From contig NZ_CP107780.1 of assembly GCF_036345175.1 (NCBI RefSeq), positions 8,618,001 to 8,682,000 of the forward strand: a DNA stretch of 64,000 nucleotides. The letters run 5' to 3'. This document shows positions 32,804 through 41,233 of the stretch, piece after piece (the first letter of the stretch is position 1; every line of letters starts with the position of its first letter). The translations under genes and the position numbers were made by a program. Source of the DNA: Streptomyces sp. NBC_00576 (GTDB taxonomy: Bacteria; Actinomycetota; Actinomycetes; Streptomycetales; Streptomycetaceae). A model generated the notes under the pieces. It worked only from the letters and a program-made list of their open reading frames with translations, was not told where the DNA came from and did no database searches.

Positions 32804-33963
32804 AGGCGTCCGCATTCGTCTATCCCTGGGACGTCAACGGCGACCCCGACGCCGCCCGGCGGATCGCCGCGCTCGGCGTGGAACAGGTGACCCTCGCCTC
32901 CGCGTACCACTCCACGCGCGCGTTGACCCCGCGTCACCCGCGCCACCGCATCGTCACCGCCGAGCACGCGGCCGTGCTGTACCCCACGGACGAGCGCTGG
33001 GGGGGCCGCGAACTGCGGCCGTACGCCGCCGGGGCCTGGGCCCCCGGTGACGCGTACGGCGAGGCCTCCGCCGCTCTCGCCGACGCGGGTCTCGACGTAC
33101 ACACGTGGGTCGTCCTCGCCCACAACTCCCGCCTGGGCGCCGACCGTCCGGACACCTCCGTGGTCAACGCCTACGGGGACCGCTACCCCTGGGCGCCCTG
33201 CATCGCACAGCCCGCCACGCGCGCGTACCTCGTCGAGCTCGCCGCCGAGGCCGCCGTCCGGCCCGGCGCGCGCGGTACGGAACTGGAGTCCCTCGGCTGG
33301 TACGGACTCACGCATCTGCACGCCCACGACAAGACCGGCGCCATCGGGCTCGGCGACGCCGGCCAGTATCTGATGGCGCTCTGCTTCTGCCCGTCCTGCC
33401 GGGCGGGGTACGGCGGCCAGGGCCTGGACCCCGACGAGCTGGCGGTGGCCGTACGCGCCGCGCTGGAGCCGCTCTGGCGGGGCGAGCCGGATCACGGGGG
33501 ATGGGCCGGGGTCGAGAAGGCCCTCGGTGACGAGCAAGCGGCCCGCACGCGCGCGTGGCGAGAGGAGACGGCCCGCACGCTCCAGGAGGAGGCCGTCGCG
33601 GCGGTCCGGGCGGCGGCTCCGGCCGGCTTCCAGGTACTGCTGCACGCCGACCCCGTCTCGTACCACGTCGGTGCCAACCCGGGTGTGGACCCCGCGCACA
33701 TCCTGTCCGTCGCGGACGGTGTGGTGGTGCCCTGCACGGGCGGGGCGGGCCTGCTGACGCCGTTCGCGGACGTGGAGCGGGAGGGCGGTGTCCTCGCCGC
33801 CAACTTCGTCGTGGTCTCCGGAATGGGCGGCAGCCCGGGCACACTCGCGGCGGACGCGGAGCGCGCGGCCGGCCTCGGGGCCACCGAACTGCGGCTCTAT
33901 CACGCCGGGTTGGCATCCGACGCCGACCTGGACGCGGTACGGGACGCGCTCGCCCGGCGCTGA
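32800..33963 (+). CDS. Protein of unknown function coupled to kdgD
   Basis: This encodes 387 residues from a GTG overlapping the kdgD stop. It looks like a TIM-barrel hydrolase-like protein: beta-alpha order with VYPWDVNGDPDAARRIAALG at the start, THLHAHDK in the middle, a CFCPSC cysteine pair near residue 190, and LLHADPVSYHVGANPGVD toward the end. No family is recognised with certainty. Coupling to kdgD suggests a step in uronate or glycoside handling, for example opening of an aldarolactone. That is inference only. Its last 64 bases overlap the convergent transporter gene. Confidence 0.75.
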   Translation: MKASAFVYPWDVNGDPDAARRIAALGVEQVTLASAYHSTRALTPRHPRHRIVTAEHAAVLYPTDERWGGRELRPYAAGAWAPGDAYGEASAALADAGLDVHTWVVLAHNSRLGADRPDTSVVNAYGDRYPWAPCIAQPATRAYLVELAAEAAVRPGARGTELESLGWYGLTHLHAHDKTGAIGLGDAGQYLMALCFCPSCRAGYGGQGLDPDELAVAVRAALEPLWRGEPDHGGWAGVEKALGDEQAARTRAWREETARTLQEEAVAAVRAAAPAGFQVLLHADPVSYHVGANPGVDPAHILSVADGVVVPCTGGAGLLTPFADVEREGGVLAANFVVVSGMGGSPGTLAADAERAAGLGATELRLYHAGLASDADLDAVRDALARR

Positions 33964-35135
33964 AACAGGCGGACCGAGGTCAGCAGCAGAGCAAGGGCAC
34001 AACCGACGAGAAGCACCCGGTGCCCGACGAGTTCGACGAGCACCGCGCCCACGGCCAGCCCGATCGCCGTGGGCGCGAACATCAGGGTGCCGGCGGTCGC
34101 GGCGGTACGGCCGAGCAGTTCTTCCGGGGTCTCCCGCTGTACGGCGGTGAGGCCCGCGACCAGGACGCATGGCAGGCCCGCCCCGACGGCCACCGCTGAG
34201 CCGAGGACCGCGAGGTCGGCGGGGACCGCCCGCAGAGCCGTGGCGGCGCCGGTCAGGGCGATCCCGTACGCCGCGAACCCGTGCTCCCCGAGGCGGCGCA
34301 GCAATGGGCCCGAGGCCAGTCCGACCGCCACCGAGCCGACGCCCTGGAGGACGTACAGCGGACCGGCGTACGCGGGTGGGTGGCCGAGTCCCTCGATGAC
34401 CGCGTAGAGGGTGGCGGCGCTCAGGCCCGACAGGAGCATCGTCGTGCCGCCCGCCAGGACGAGCGGGCGCAGCCGGTCGTGCCGCCACAGGAAGGCGGCG
34501 CCCTCGGCTGTCCGGGTGCGCCAGCCGGTCGTCGGGGGCGGCGGGGCGCTCTCGCGGACGCGCAGCCAGGCGTACAGGAGCGTGGCGAGGACGAACGTGA
34601 CGGCGTCCAGGAGGGCCACGGCGGGGCCGCCGTACGCCGCGTAGACGCCCGCGCCGGCCAGCGGGGCGACCAGCTTCATGCCCTCGTTCGCCGTCATGCG
34701 CAGGCCGTTGAAGTCACCCAGGAGCGGCTTGCCGACAGCCGTGGCGACCAGTGCCGCCTCCGCCGCGTCCTGGACGACGCCCGCCGCGCCGTACACCAGC
34801 AGAACGGCGAAGATGAGCCACACCCGGCCCGCGGAGCCGACCGCGAACAGGGTCGGCAGGAGTGCCGCCAGGGTCAGGTTCGTCCAGATCAGGAGCGGTT
34901 TTCGGCGGGTGCGGTCGGCGAGTGTGCCCAGCAGCGGACCCGCCAGACTCGGCGCCCACATCGCGAACAGACAGAGCGCGGCCAGGCCGTCCGAGCCGGT
35001 GAGGTCCTTGACCCAGATCCCGGACGCCAGCCACAGCGCCGACGTACCGAAGCCGGAGACCACGACCGCGGCGAGACAGAGCCTGGCGTCGCGGTCGCGC
35101 AGCACGCGCACCAGGGACCGGTTTCGAGTCGTCAT
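33900..35135 (-). CDS. MFS transporter
   Basis: This encodes 411 residues with about 12 hydrophobic helices and the loop motif GTLADRTRRKPLL between helices 2 and 3, typical of the major facilitator superfamily (exporter-like MFS_3 type). A cytoplasmic Ser/Arg-rich tail ends the protein. The substrate is unknown. Its 3' end overlaps the preceding gene on the other strand by 64 bases, which is unusual for convergent pairs and implies antisense contact between their transcripts. Confidence 0.85.
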   Translation of the reverse strand: MTTRNRSLVRVLRDRDARLCLAAVVVSGFGTSALWLASGIWVKDLTGSDGLAALCLFAMWAPSLAGPLLGTLADRTRRKPLLIWTNLTLAALLPTLFAVGSAGRVWLIFAVLLVYGAAGVVQDAAEAALVATAVGKPLLGDFNGLRMTANEGMKLVAPLAGAGVYAAYGGPAVALLDAVTFVLATLLYAWLRVRESAPPPPTTGWRTRTAEGAAFLWRHDRLRPLVLAGGTTMLLSGLSAATLYAVIEGLGHPPAYAGPLYVLQGVGSVAVGLASGPLLRRLGEHGFAAYGIALTGAATALRAVPADLAVLGSAVAVGAGLPCVLVAGLTAVQRETPEELLGRTAATAGTLMFAPTAIGLAVGAVLVELVGHRVLLVGCALALLLTSVRLFQRRASASRTASRSASDANPA

Positions 35136-35277
35136 GCCTGGTCATCGTGGGGCTAAGGGGTGGGTGGGGGGATCGGGAAGGTGCCTTAGAAAGGTGGTCG
35201 GGGAGGGGCGGGCGATGAGTTTCGGGTACCGCATCGGTCTACCGCCTGTAGTGCCGACCAGCCCTGAGGAGAAACCG

Positions 35278-35868
35278 ATGACCGACCAGACGACCCTCGA
35301 CCTGGGACCGCAGGCCCGGACCGTGGCCCGGCTCGCGGAGCGGGTGAGCGACGAGCGGCTCGCGGCCGGGACACCGTGTCCGGCCTACGCCGTGCGCAAT
35401 CTGTTGGGGCATGTCGCCGGGCTGGCAGTCGCCTTCCGCGACGCGGCGCGCAAGGATCTCGGCGCTACGACGGACACCAGCCCGGACTCCTTCGTGCCGG
35501 ACATCGCGGCCGACTGGCGCGAGACCATGCCGAAGGCGCTCGACGAACTCGCCGACGCCTGGCGCGACCCGGCCGCCTGGACCGGTGAGACCCGCGCCGG
35601 TGGTGTGACCCTGCCGGGAGCGGTCGCCGCAGCCGTCGTCGCCGACGAACTCGTCGTCCACGGCTGGGATCTGGCCCGCGCCACCGGACAGGAGTACGAG
35701 CCCGATCCGGCCGCCGTGGAGGCGGCGTACGGCTTCCTGGCCGCCGCGGTCGAACAGAACGGCGGGGACGGCATCTTCGGCCCGGTCGTTCCCGTGCCGG
35801 ACGACGCGCCACTGCTGGACCGGGTGATCGGGCTCAGCGGGCGGGACCCGAGGTGGACGTCGGTGTGA
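35278..35868 (+). CDS. DinB-like mycothiol-dependent family protein (TIGR03086 type)
   Basis: This encodes 196 residues from an ATG with GAGGAG; a longer reading upstream is a shadow. It shows the TIGR03086/MDMPI N-terminal pattern: a four-helix DinB-like bundle with TPCPAYAVRNLLGHVAGLA and the metal-binding ADELVVHGWDLARATGQ. The histidines of LGHV and VHGWD would hold a divalent metal. Relatives use mycothiol, the actinobacterial thiol, in transferase or isomerase reactions. The substrate is unknown. Confidence 0.82.
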   Translation: MTDQTTLDLGPQARTVARLAERVSDERLAAGTPCPAYAVRNLLGHVAGLAVAFRDAARKDLGATTDTSPDSFVPDIAADWRETMPKALDELADAWRDPAAWTGETRAGGVTLPGAVAAAVVADELVVHGWDLARATGQEYEPDPAAVEAAYGFLAAAVEQNGGDGIFGPVVPVPDDAPLLDRVIGLSGRDPRWTSV

Positions 35869-35948
35869 TCGGAGGCGGCCGGTAGCTTCCGCCCGCGCGG
35901 CCTGCCAATCCCCGTACACCTGCCCGCGCCGCCCCGTACGCTCCCCGC

Positions 35949-36701
35949 ATGCCCCTGAGCCTCACCGTCCTCGGCACCGCCTCTCCGCATCCGGCACCGG
36001 GACGCCCCTGCTCCGGCTATCTGGTGCGCGGCGGCGGCGGCGAGGTGTGGGTGGACGCCGGTCCCGGGACCTTCGCGGAGTTGCAGCGGCACACCGATCC
36101 CGCACGGCTCACCGCGATCTGGATCTCCCATCTGCACGCAGACCACTTTGCCGATCTGCTCGCCGCCGTCTACGGGTTCGCGTACGGCGGGCTCACCCCG
36201 CCCGCGCCGATCCCCGTCTACGCGCCCCGCGACTGCGCGCGCCGCCTCGCGGGGTTCTTCGGGCAGTCCAACCTCGGCTTCCTGAGCGGAATCCTCGACT
36301 TCAGGCCGCTGTACGACGGCCACACCGTCCGGCACTGGAACCTGCGCCTCACCTCGCGTGCCGTCTCGCACGGCATGGAGGCGTACGGGCTGCGTGCCGA
36401 GTCGCAGGGCAAGGTCTTCGCGTACTCCGGTGACACCGGACCCTGCGACGCGCTCGCCGAACTCGCCCGGGGGGCCGATCTGTTCCTGTGCGAGGCCGAC
36501 ATCGACCGGCATGGTGATGGCGATGGCGAACAGGTGCATCTGACGCCGGAGGACGCGGGGGCGTACGCGAAGGGGGCCGGCTCGCTGCTCATCACCCACG
36601 TCGGGCCCACGCTCACCGTCGACGCTGCCACCGACCGTGCGGCCGCTGTTTTCGGCGGACCCACCGACAGCGCGTACGAAGGCACCACGAAGATCATCTG
36701 A
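35949..36701 (+). CDS. Metallo-beta-lactamase-fold hydrolase
   Basis: This encodes 250 residues of the MBL fold. The zinc motif HLHADH is at about residues 60-65, further ligands are H in SHGMEAYG, D in YSGDTGPCD and H in LITHVGPT. The pattern resembles RNase Z and related cytoplasmic hydrolases. No signal peptide is seen. It stands alone before the pectin regulator and is probably unrelated to it. The substrate is unknown. Confidence 0.85.
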   Translation: MPLSLTVLGTASPHPAPGRPCSGYLVRGGGGEVWVDAGPGTFAELQRHTDPARLTAIWISHLHADHFADLLAAVYGFAYGGLTPPAPIPVYAPRDCARRLAGFFGQSNLGFLSGILDFRPLYDGHTVRHWNLRLTSRAVSHGMEAYGLRAESQGKVFAYSGDTGPCDALAELARGADLFLCEADIDRHGDGDGEQVHLTPEDAGAYAKGAGSLLITHVGPTLTVDAATDRAAAVFGGPTDSAYEGTTKII

Positions 36702-36733
36702 TCGCGTCATCTCAACTTCCTTTGTCAGAAGCG

Positions 36734-36762
36734 TTGACGAAACACGGCGTCCCTCCTACCTT
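36734..36762 (+). promoter_or_regulatory. Promoter of the pectin-locus regulator
   Basis: TTGACG (36734-36739) and TACCTT (36757-36762) are spaced by 17 bases, a good sigma-70-type match. Transcription would start near 36769, just before the direct repeats at 36785-36826. Confidence 0.55.
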
Positions 36763-36784
36763 CAAGCCGTCGTACTTCGTACGT

Positions 36785-36826
36785 CATATATGAGACGCGA
36801 TATGTGAGATCCGATACGCGAGATCT
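36785..36826. promoter_or_regulatory. Tandem operator-like repeats before the GntR gene
   Basis: GATATGTGAGATCC (36799-36812) and GATACGCGAGATCT (36813-36826) are adjacent 14-base units. A weaker copy (10 of 14) lies at 36785-36798. They are downstream of the promoter and 40 bases before the regulator start, so autoregulation by the GntR protein is likely. Confidence 0.55.
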
Positions 36827-36866
36827 GATCCGGTGGATCCGATCCGTCAAGATCCGAGAGGCACGC

Positions 36867-37535
36867 ATGACCTCTGTGCCCACGCCGATCCCGTCCCGCA
36901 CGCAGTTCGTGCAGGAAGGGATCAAACACCGCATCCTCACCGGGCAGTTGACGCCGGGTCAGGCCCTGGTCGAGACCGAGCTCGCCGCACAGTTCGGGGT
37001 GTCCAAGACCCCGGTGCGCGAGGCGCTCAAGACGCTGGCCGGCACCGGGCTCGTCGTGATGAACCAGTACAAGGGCGTCACGGTGCGCATGGTGGACGCG
37101 GACATGGCGCGCGAGGTCTACGACGTACGGCTGCTCCTGGAGCCGGAGGCCCTCAGGCGTTCCGTACGCAGAGGGGCCTCGCTCGATGTCGCCCGGGACG
37201 CGCTCACCCGGGCCGACCAGGCCACCGACACCGCTGAACGCTCCCTGGCCAACCGGGAGTTCCACCGCTCTCTCTACGTCCGCTGCGGCAATCCGCTGCT
37301 CGGCCGGATGCTCGACGAGGTGCGCGACCAGGCCGCCCTGGTTTCCGCCGTCGCCTGGGCTGCCAACCCCTCCTGGGAGCGGGAGGCGGACGAGCACCGG
37401 GAGATCCTGCGGCTCGCGCTCGCCGGTGACTCGGACGGCGCGGCGCGCGCCCTGCACGCCCATATCGAGTCGTTCGTGCAACGGGCTTTCCCCGCCGGGG
37501 AGTCCGAGGTCCAGGGAAAGGACGGTCAGGAATGA
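36867..37535 (+). CDS. GntR/FCD regulator of the pectin locus
   Basis: This encodes 222 residues starting MTSVPTPI, with GAGAGG upstream; an earlier ATG at 36804 falls inside the operator repeats. The winged helix is at about residues 12-80 (ELAAQFGVSKTPVREALKTL), followed by an FCD ligand domain with FHRSLYVRCGN and DEHREILRLA as metal-ligand motifs. FCD regulators usually sense sugar acids or carboxylates. It overlaps the next gene (ATGA), opening the operon of sugar-acid enzymes, so it probably senses their substrate. Confidence 0.88.
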   Translation: MTSVPTPIPSRTQFVQEGIKHRILTGQLTPGQALVETELAAQFGVSKTPVREALKTLAGTGLVVMNQYKGVTVRMVDADMAREVYDVRLLLEPEALRRSVRRGASLDVARDALTRADQATDTAERSLANREFHRSLYVRCGNPLLGRMLDEVRDQAALVSAVAWAANPSWEREADEHREILRLALAGDSDGAARALHAHIESFVQRAFPAGESEVQGKDGQE

Positions 37536-38443
37536 GCGGCGTGGCGTTCGAGACCCAACGGGCGGCCCTGGCCGACGTGGTGGCGATCCCGGTGACCCCG
37601 TTCGCCGAGGACGGCTCCGTCGACCAGAGTGCCCACCGGGCCCTGCTGCGCCGACTGCTCGACGGCGGCATCAACACCCTCACCCCGAACGGCAATACGG
37701 GCGAGTTCTACGCCCTCAACCCCGAAGAGCGGCGCCTCGTCACCGAGTTGACCATCGACGAGACCGGCGACCGGGCCGTGATCCTCGTCGGCGTCGGGCA
37801 CGATCTGCCGACCGCCGTCGCCGCCGCCTTGCACGCACAGGACCACGGGGCCGCGATGGTGATGGTCCATCAGCCCATTCACCCGTACGTCTCCGAGGGC
37901 GGCTGGGTCGACTACCACCGGGTCATCGCCGAGGCGGTACCCGAACTCGGGGTCGTCCCGTACATCCGCAACGCTTCGCTGAGCGGTCTGCGGCTCGCCG
38001 AACTCGCCGACGTCTGCCCGAACGTCATCGGCGTGAAGTACGCCGTCCCCGACGCCGCTCGATTCGCGGCCTTCGCGCGGGACGCCGGGCTCGAACGCTT
38101 CGTGTGGGTGGCCGGACTCGCCGAGCCCTACGCACCCTCCTACTTCTCGGCCGGCGCCACCGGGTTCACCTCCGGCCTGGTGAACGTCGCCCCGGCCGTC
38201 TCGCTGAACATGATCGAAGCGCTTCGATCGGGTGACTATCCGGCCGCCATGAAGGTCTGGGAGCAGATCCGCCGCTTCGAGGAGCTGCGCGGCGCGAACG
38301 CCTCCGCGAACAACGTGACCGTAGTCAAGGAGGCCCTCGCCTCCCTCGGCCTCTGCCGTCGCGACGTCCGCCCGCCGAGCCGCGCGCTGCCCGAGGACGA
38401 CCGCGCCGAGGTCGCCGCGATAGCCGCCGGGTGGTCCATATGA
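37532..38443 (+). CDS. DHDPS-family sugar-acid dehydratase or aldolase
   Basis: This encodes 303 residues of the DHDPS/NAL TIM barrel. The tyrosine is in VPYIRNASL and the Schiff-base lysine in VIGVKYAVPD; PNGNTGEFYALNPEER replaces the DapA GTTGES motif. It sits between a GntR/FCD regulator and an IlvD/Edd dehydratase with overlaps on both sides. That pairing is the hallmark of non-phosphorylative pentonate pathways, where this enzyme would act on 2-keto-3-deoxy-L-arabonate. A role on another keto-deoxy acid (for example from rhamnose) is possible. Confidence 0.8.
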   Translation: MSGVAFETQRAALADVVAIPVTPFAEDGSVDQSAHRALLRRLLDGGINTLTPNGNTGEFYALNPEERRLVTELTIDETGDRAVILVGVGHDLPTAVAAALHAQDHGAAMVMVHQPIHPYVSEGGWVDYHRVIAEAVPELGVVPYIRNASLSGLRLAELADVCPNVIGVKYAVPDAARFAAFARDAGLERFVWVAGLAEPYAPSYFSAGATGFTSGLVNVAPAVSLNMIEALRSGDYPAAMKVWEQIRRFEELRGANASANNVTVVKEALASLGLCRRDVRPPSRALPEDDRAEVAAIAAGWSI

Positions 38444-40179
38444 AGCCCGCCCAGGCACGAAAAGCGCCGGAAGAGCTGAGGAGTCATCAGTGGTACGGAA
38501 CTGACGGGCTGCGTTCCTTCAGCCACCGGGCCCGTACCCGCCAGCTCGGATACCTCCCCGAGGAGCACCTCGGCAAGCCCGTCATCGCGATCCTCAACAC
38601 CTGGTCGGACATCAACCCCTGTCATGTGCACCTCCGTGACCGGGCGCAGGCCGTGAAACGGGGTGTGTGGCAGGCGGGCGGATTCCCCCTGGAGTTCCCG
38701 GTCTCCACGCTCAGCGAGACCTTCCAGAAGCCGACCCCCATGCTCTACCGCAACCTCCTCGCCATGGAGACGGAGGAGCTGCTGCGCTCGTACCCGGTCG
38801 ACGGGGCCGTCCTGATGGGCGGCTGCGACAAGTCCACGCCCGCCCTGCTCATGGGCGCCGCGTCCGTCGACCTCCCGGCCGTCTTCGTGCCCGCCGGGCC
38901 CATGCTGCCCGGGCACTGGCGCAACGAGGTCCTCGGCTCCGGCACCGACATGTGGAAGTACTGGGACGACAAGCGTGCCGGCCTCATCGGCGACTGCGAG
39001 ATGACGGAGCTGGAGAGCGGGCTCGCCCGTTCCCCCGGGCACTGCATGACCATGGGGACGGCGTCCACGCTCACCGCCGCCGCCGAGGCACTCGGCGTGA
39101 CCGTGCCGGGGGCGTCCAGCATCCCCGCCGTCGACTCCGGACACGACCGGATGGCCGCCGCGTCGGGTATGAGGATCGTCGAACTGGTCCACCAGGACCG
39201 CAAGTTGAGCGACATCCTCACCGCCGACGCCTTCACCGACGCGGTCACGACCGTCCTCGGCCTCGGCGGCTCCACCAACGCCGTGATCCATCTGATCGCC
39301 ATGGCGGGCCGGGCCGGCGTACGGCTCACCCTCGACGACTTCGACCGCATCGCGCGGACCGTACCGGTGCTCGCCAACGTACGGCCCGGTGGACAGACGT
39401 ACCTCATGGAGGACTTCCACTTCGCCGGTGGCCTGCCCGGGTTCCTCTCCAGGATCACGGACCTGCTGCATCTGGACCGGCCGACGGTCTCGTACGACAG
39501 CATGCGCGAACAGCTCGACGGCGCGCAGGTGCACAACGACGAGGTCATCCGCCCACGCGACAAACCGGTCGCGAACGAGGGCGGGGTCGCCGTCCTGCGC
39601 GGCAACCTCTGTCCGGACGGCGCCGTCATCAAGCACATCTCCGCCGAGCCGCACCTGCTCCAGCACACCGGACGCGCGGTCGTCTTCGACGACTACAGGA
39701 CCATGCAACGCACCATAAACGACCCGGAGTTGGGCATCACCGCCGACACGGTTCTGGTGCTGCGCGGCTCCGGACCCAAGGGCGGCCCGGGCATGCCCGA
39801 GTACGGGATGCTGCCCATCCCCGACCACCTGCTCAAGCAGGGTGTACGGGACATGGTGCGCATCTCCGACGCCCGGATGAGCGGGACGAGTTACGGCACC
39901 TGCGTGCTGCACGTGGCACCCGAGTCCCATGTCGGCGGGCCGCTCGCGCTGGTGCGCACCGGGGACTCCATCACCCTCGACGTCGAGGGGCGGTCGCTCC
40001 AACTCAACGTGGACGACGATGAGTTGGCGCGCAGGCGGGCGGAGTGGACGCCGCCGGCCGAACGGTACGAGCGCGGTTACGGCGCTCTCTACAACGAGCA
40101 GATCACGCAGGCCGACACCGGCTGCGACTTCGAGTTCCTGGCCAGGCCGGGGAAGGTTCGCGACCCGTACGCGGGCTGA
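38440..40179 (+). CDS. IlvD/Edd-family sugar-acid dehydratase (L-arabonate type)
   Basis: This encodes 579 residues from the ATG overlapping the previous stop (ATGA). The Fe-S ligands are C61 (INPCH), C129 (GGCDKS) and C202 (GHCMTMG). The length and motifs match the pentonate/hexonate dehydratase branch rather than branched-chain amino-acid IlvD. It would remove water from an aldonate such as L-arabonate, giving the 2-keto-3-deoxy acid used by the upstream DHDPS-family enzyme. Arabinan side chains of pectin would supply L-arabinose. The exact substrate is not certain. Confidence 0.83.
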   Translation: MKPAQARKAPEELRSHQWYGTDGLRSFSHRARTRQLGYLPEEHLGKPVIAILNTWSDINPCHVHLRDRAQAVKRGVWQAGGFPLEFPVSTLSETFQKPTPMLYRNLLAMETEELLRSYPVDGAVLMGGCDKSTPALLMGAASVDLPAVFVPAGPMLPGHWRNEVLGSGTDMWKYWDDKRAGLIGDCEMTELESGLARSPGHCMTMGTASTLTAAAEALGVTVPGASSIPAVDSGHDRMAAASGMRIVELVHQDRKLSDILTADAFTDAVTTVLGLGGSTNAVIHLIAMAGRAGVRLTLDDFDRIARTVPVLANVRPGGQTYLMEDFHFAGGLPGFLSRITDLLHLDRPTVSYDSMREQLDGAQVHNDEVIRPRDKPVANEGGVAVLRGNLCPDGAVIKHISAEPHLLQHTGRAVVFDDYRTMQRTINDPELGITADTVLVLRGSGPKGGPGMPEYGMLPIPDHLLKQGVRDMVRISDARMSGTSYGTCVLHVAPESHVGGPLALVRTGDSITLDVEGRSLQLNVDDDELARRRAEWTPPAERYERGYGALYNEQITQADTGCDFEFLARPGKVRDPYAG

Positions 40180-40244
40180 CCGCAGCAGCGCACCCCTCTA
40201 CACCTCTACACCTCTGCACACACCTGCACACACCTGCATAAAGA

Positions 40245-40256
40245 GAAAGCGCTTCC
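40245..40256. promoter_or_regulatory. LacI-type operator-like palindrome before the ABC permeases
   Basis: GAAAGCGCTTCC matches a palindrome at 10 of 12 positions with a perfect AAGCGCTT core, the usual LacI-family style. It lies 42 bases before the permease start in a 118-base gap that also holds tandem CACACCTGCA-like repeats (40195-40238). No LacI regulator is encoded in the window. Confidence 0.5.
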
Positions 40257-40297
40257 CGTACGACGCACGCACGACGTACCGAGAACGGAGAACAGTC

Positions 40298-41233
40298 ATG
40301 GCCCAAGCCGCAGTCGTGGCGAAACCGCCCACGCCACCCCGGCGGCGGCGTGCCTCCGCGACGCCGCGAAGGCTCCCCTATCTGCTGATCGCACCGGCCG
40401 CCCTGCTCATGGTGGGCTTCATCGCCTACCCGGTCATCAGCGTCTTCTACTACAGCCTGCAGAACTTCAACCCCACCAAGCCGTGGCGCAACGGCTTCGC
40501 GGGTCTCGACAACTTCACGCACGCCTTCACCGACGACCCCCAGTTCTGGGACACGCTGGTCTTCAGCGGCAAGTGGGTCGTCGTCGAGGTCGGCCTGCAG
40601 CTGATGTTCGGTCTGGCGCTCGCGCTGATCGTCAACCAGACCTTCGTGGGGCGGTCGATCGGCCGCGCGCTGGTCTTCTCGCCCTGGGCCGTCTCGGGCG
40701 TCCTCACCTCCGCGATCTGGGTGCTGCTCTACAACTCCCAGACAGGCATCACCCGTTACCTCGCCGACGCGGGCATCGGCACGTACGGCACGAGCTGGCT
40801 GTCGGACACCTCCACCGTGTTCCCGGCGGCGATCGTCGCCGACCTGTGGCGAGGTGTGCCCTTCTTCGCGATCCTCATCCTGGCCGACCTCCAGTCCGTC
40901 TCGAAGGACCTGTACGAGGCCGCCGAGGTCGACGGAGCCAGCCGGATCAAGCAGTTCTGGCACATCACGCTGCCGCACCTCAAGGACGCCATCGTCCTGT
41001 CCACGCTGCTGCGCGCGGTCTGGGAGTTCAACAACGTCGACCTCCTCTACACCCTGACGGGCGGCGGACCGGCCGGCGAGACCACGACGCTCCCGCTCTA
41101 CATCGCCAACACCAGCGTCGACGCCCACAACTTCGGCTACGCATCGGCCCTGACGACGGTCGCGTTCGTGATCCTGCTCTTCTTCTCGATCGTCTACCTG
41201 CGGCTCAGCAAGTTCGGAGGGGAGAGCAAGTGA
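40298..41233 (+). CDS. ABC sugar permease, MalF type (pectin locus)
   Basis: This encodes 311 residues starting MAQAAVVAKP, with GGAG upstream. After a basic, Pro-rich cytoplasmic tail there are six predicted helices and the ATPase-docking loop YEAAEVDGASRIKQFWHITLP. It is a CUT1 permease and overlaps the next permease by GTGA. The position among pectin enzymes implies import of oligogalacturonides or arabino-oligosaccharides. The likely binding protein is encoded at 49089. Confidence 0.9.
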   Translation: MAQAAVVAKPPTPPRRRRASATPRRLPYLLIAPAALLMVGFIAYPVISVFYYSLQNFNPTKPWRNGFAGLDNFTHAFTDDPQFWDTLVFSGKWVVVEVGLQLMFGLALALIVNQTFVGRSIGRALVFSPWAVSGVLTSAIWVLLYNSQTGITRYLADAGIGTYGTSWLSDTSTVFPAAIVADLWRGVPFFAILILADLQSVSKDLYEAAEVDGASRIKQFWHITLPHLKDAIVLSTLLRAVWEFNNVDLLYTLTGGGPAGETTTLPLYIANTSVDAHNFGYASALTTVAFVILLFFSIVYLRLSKFGGESK

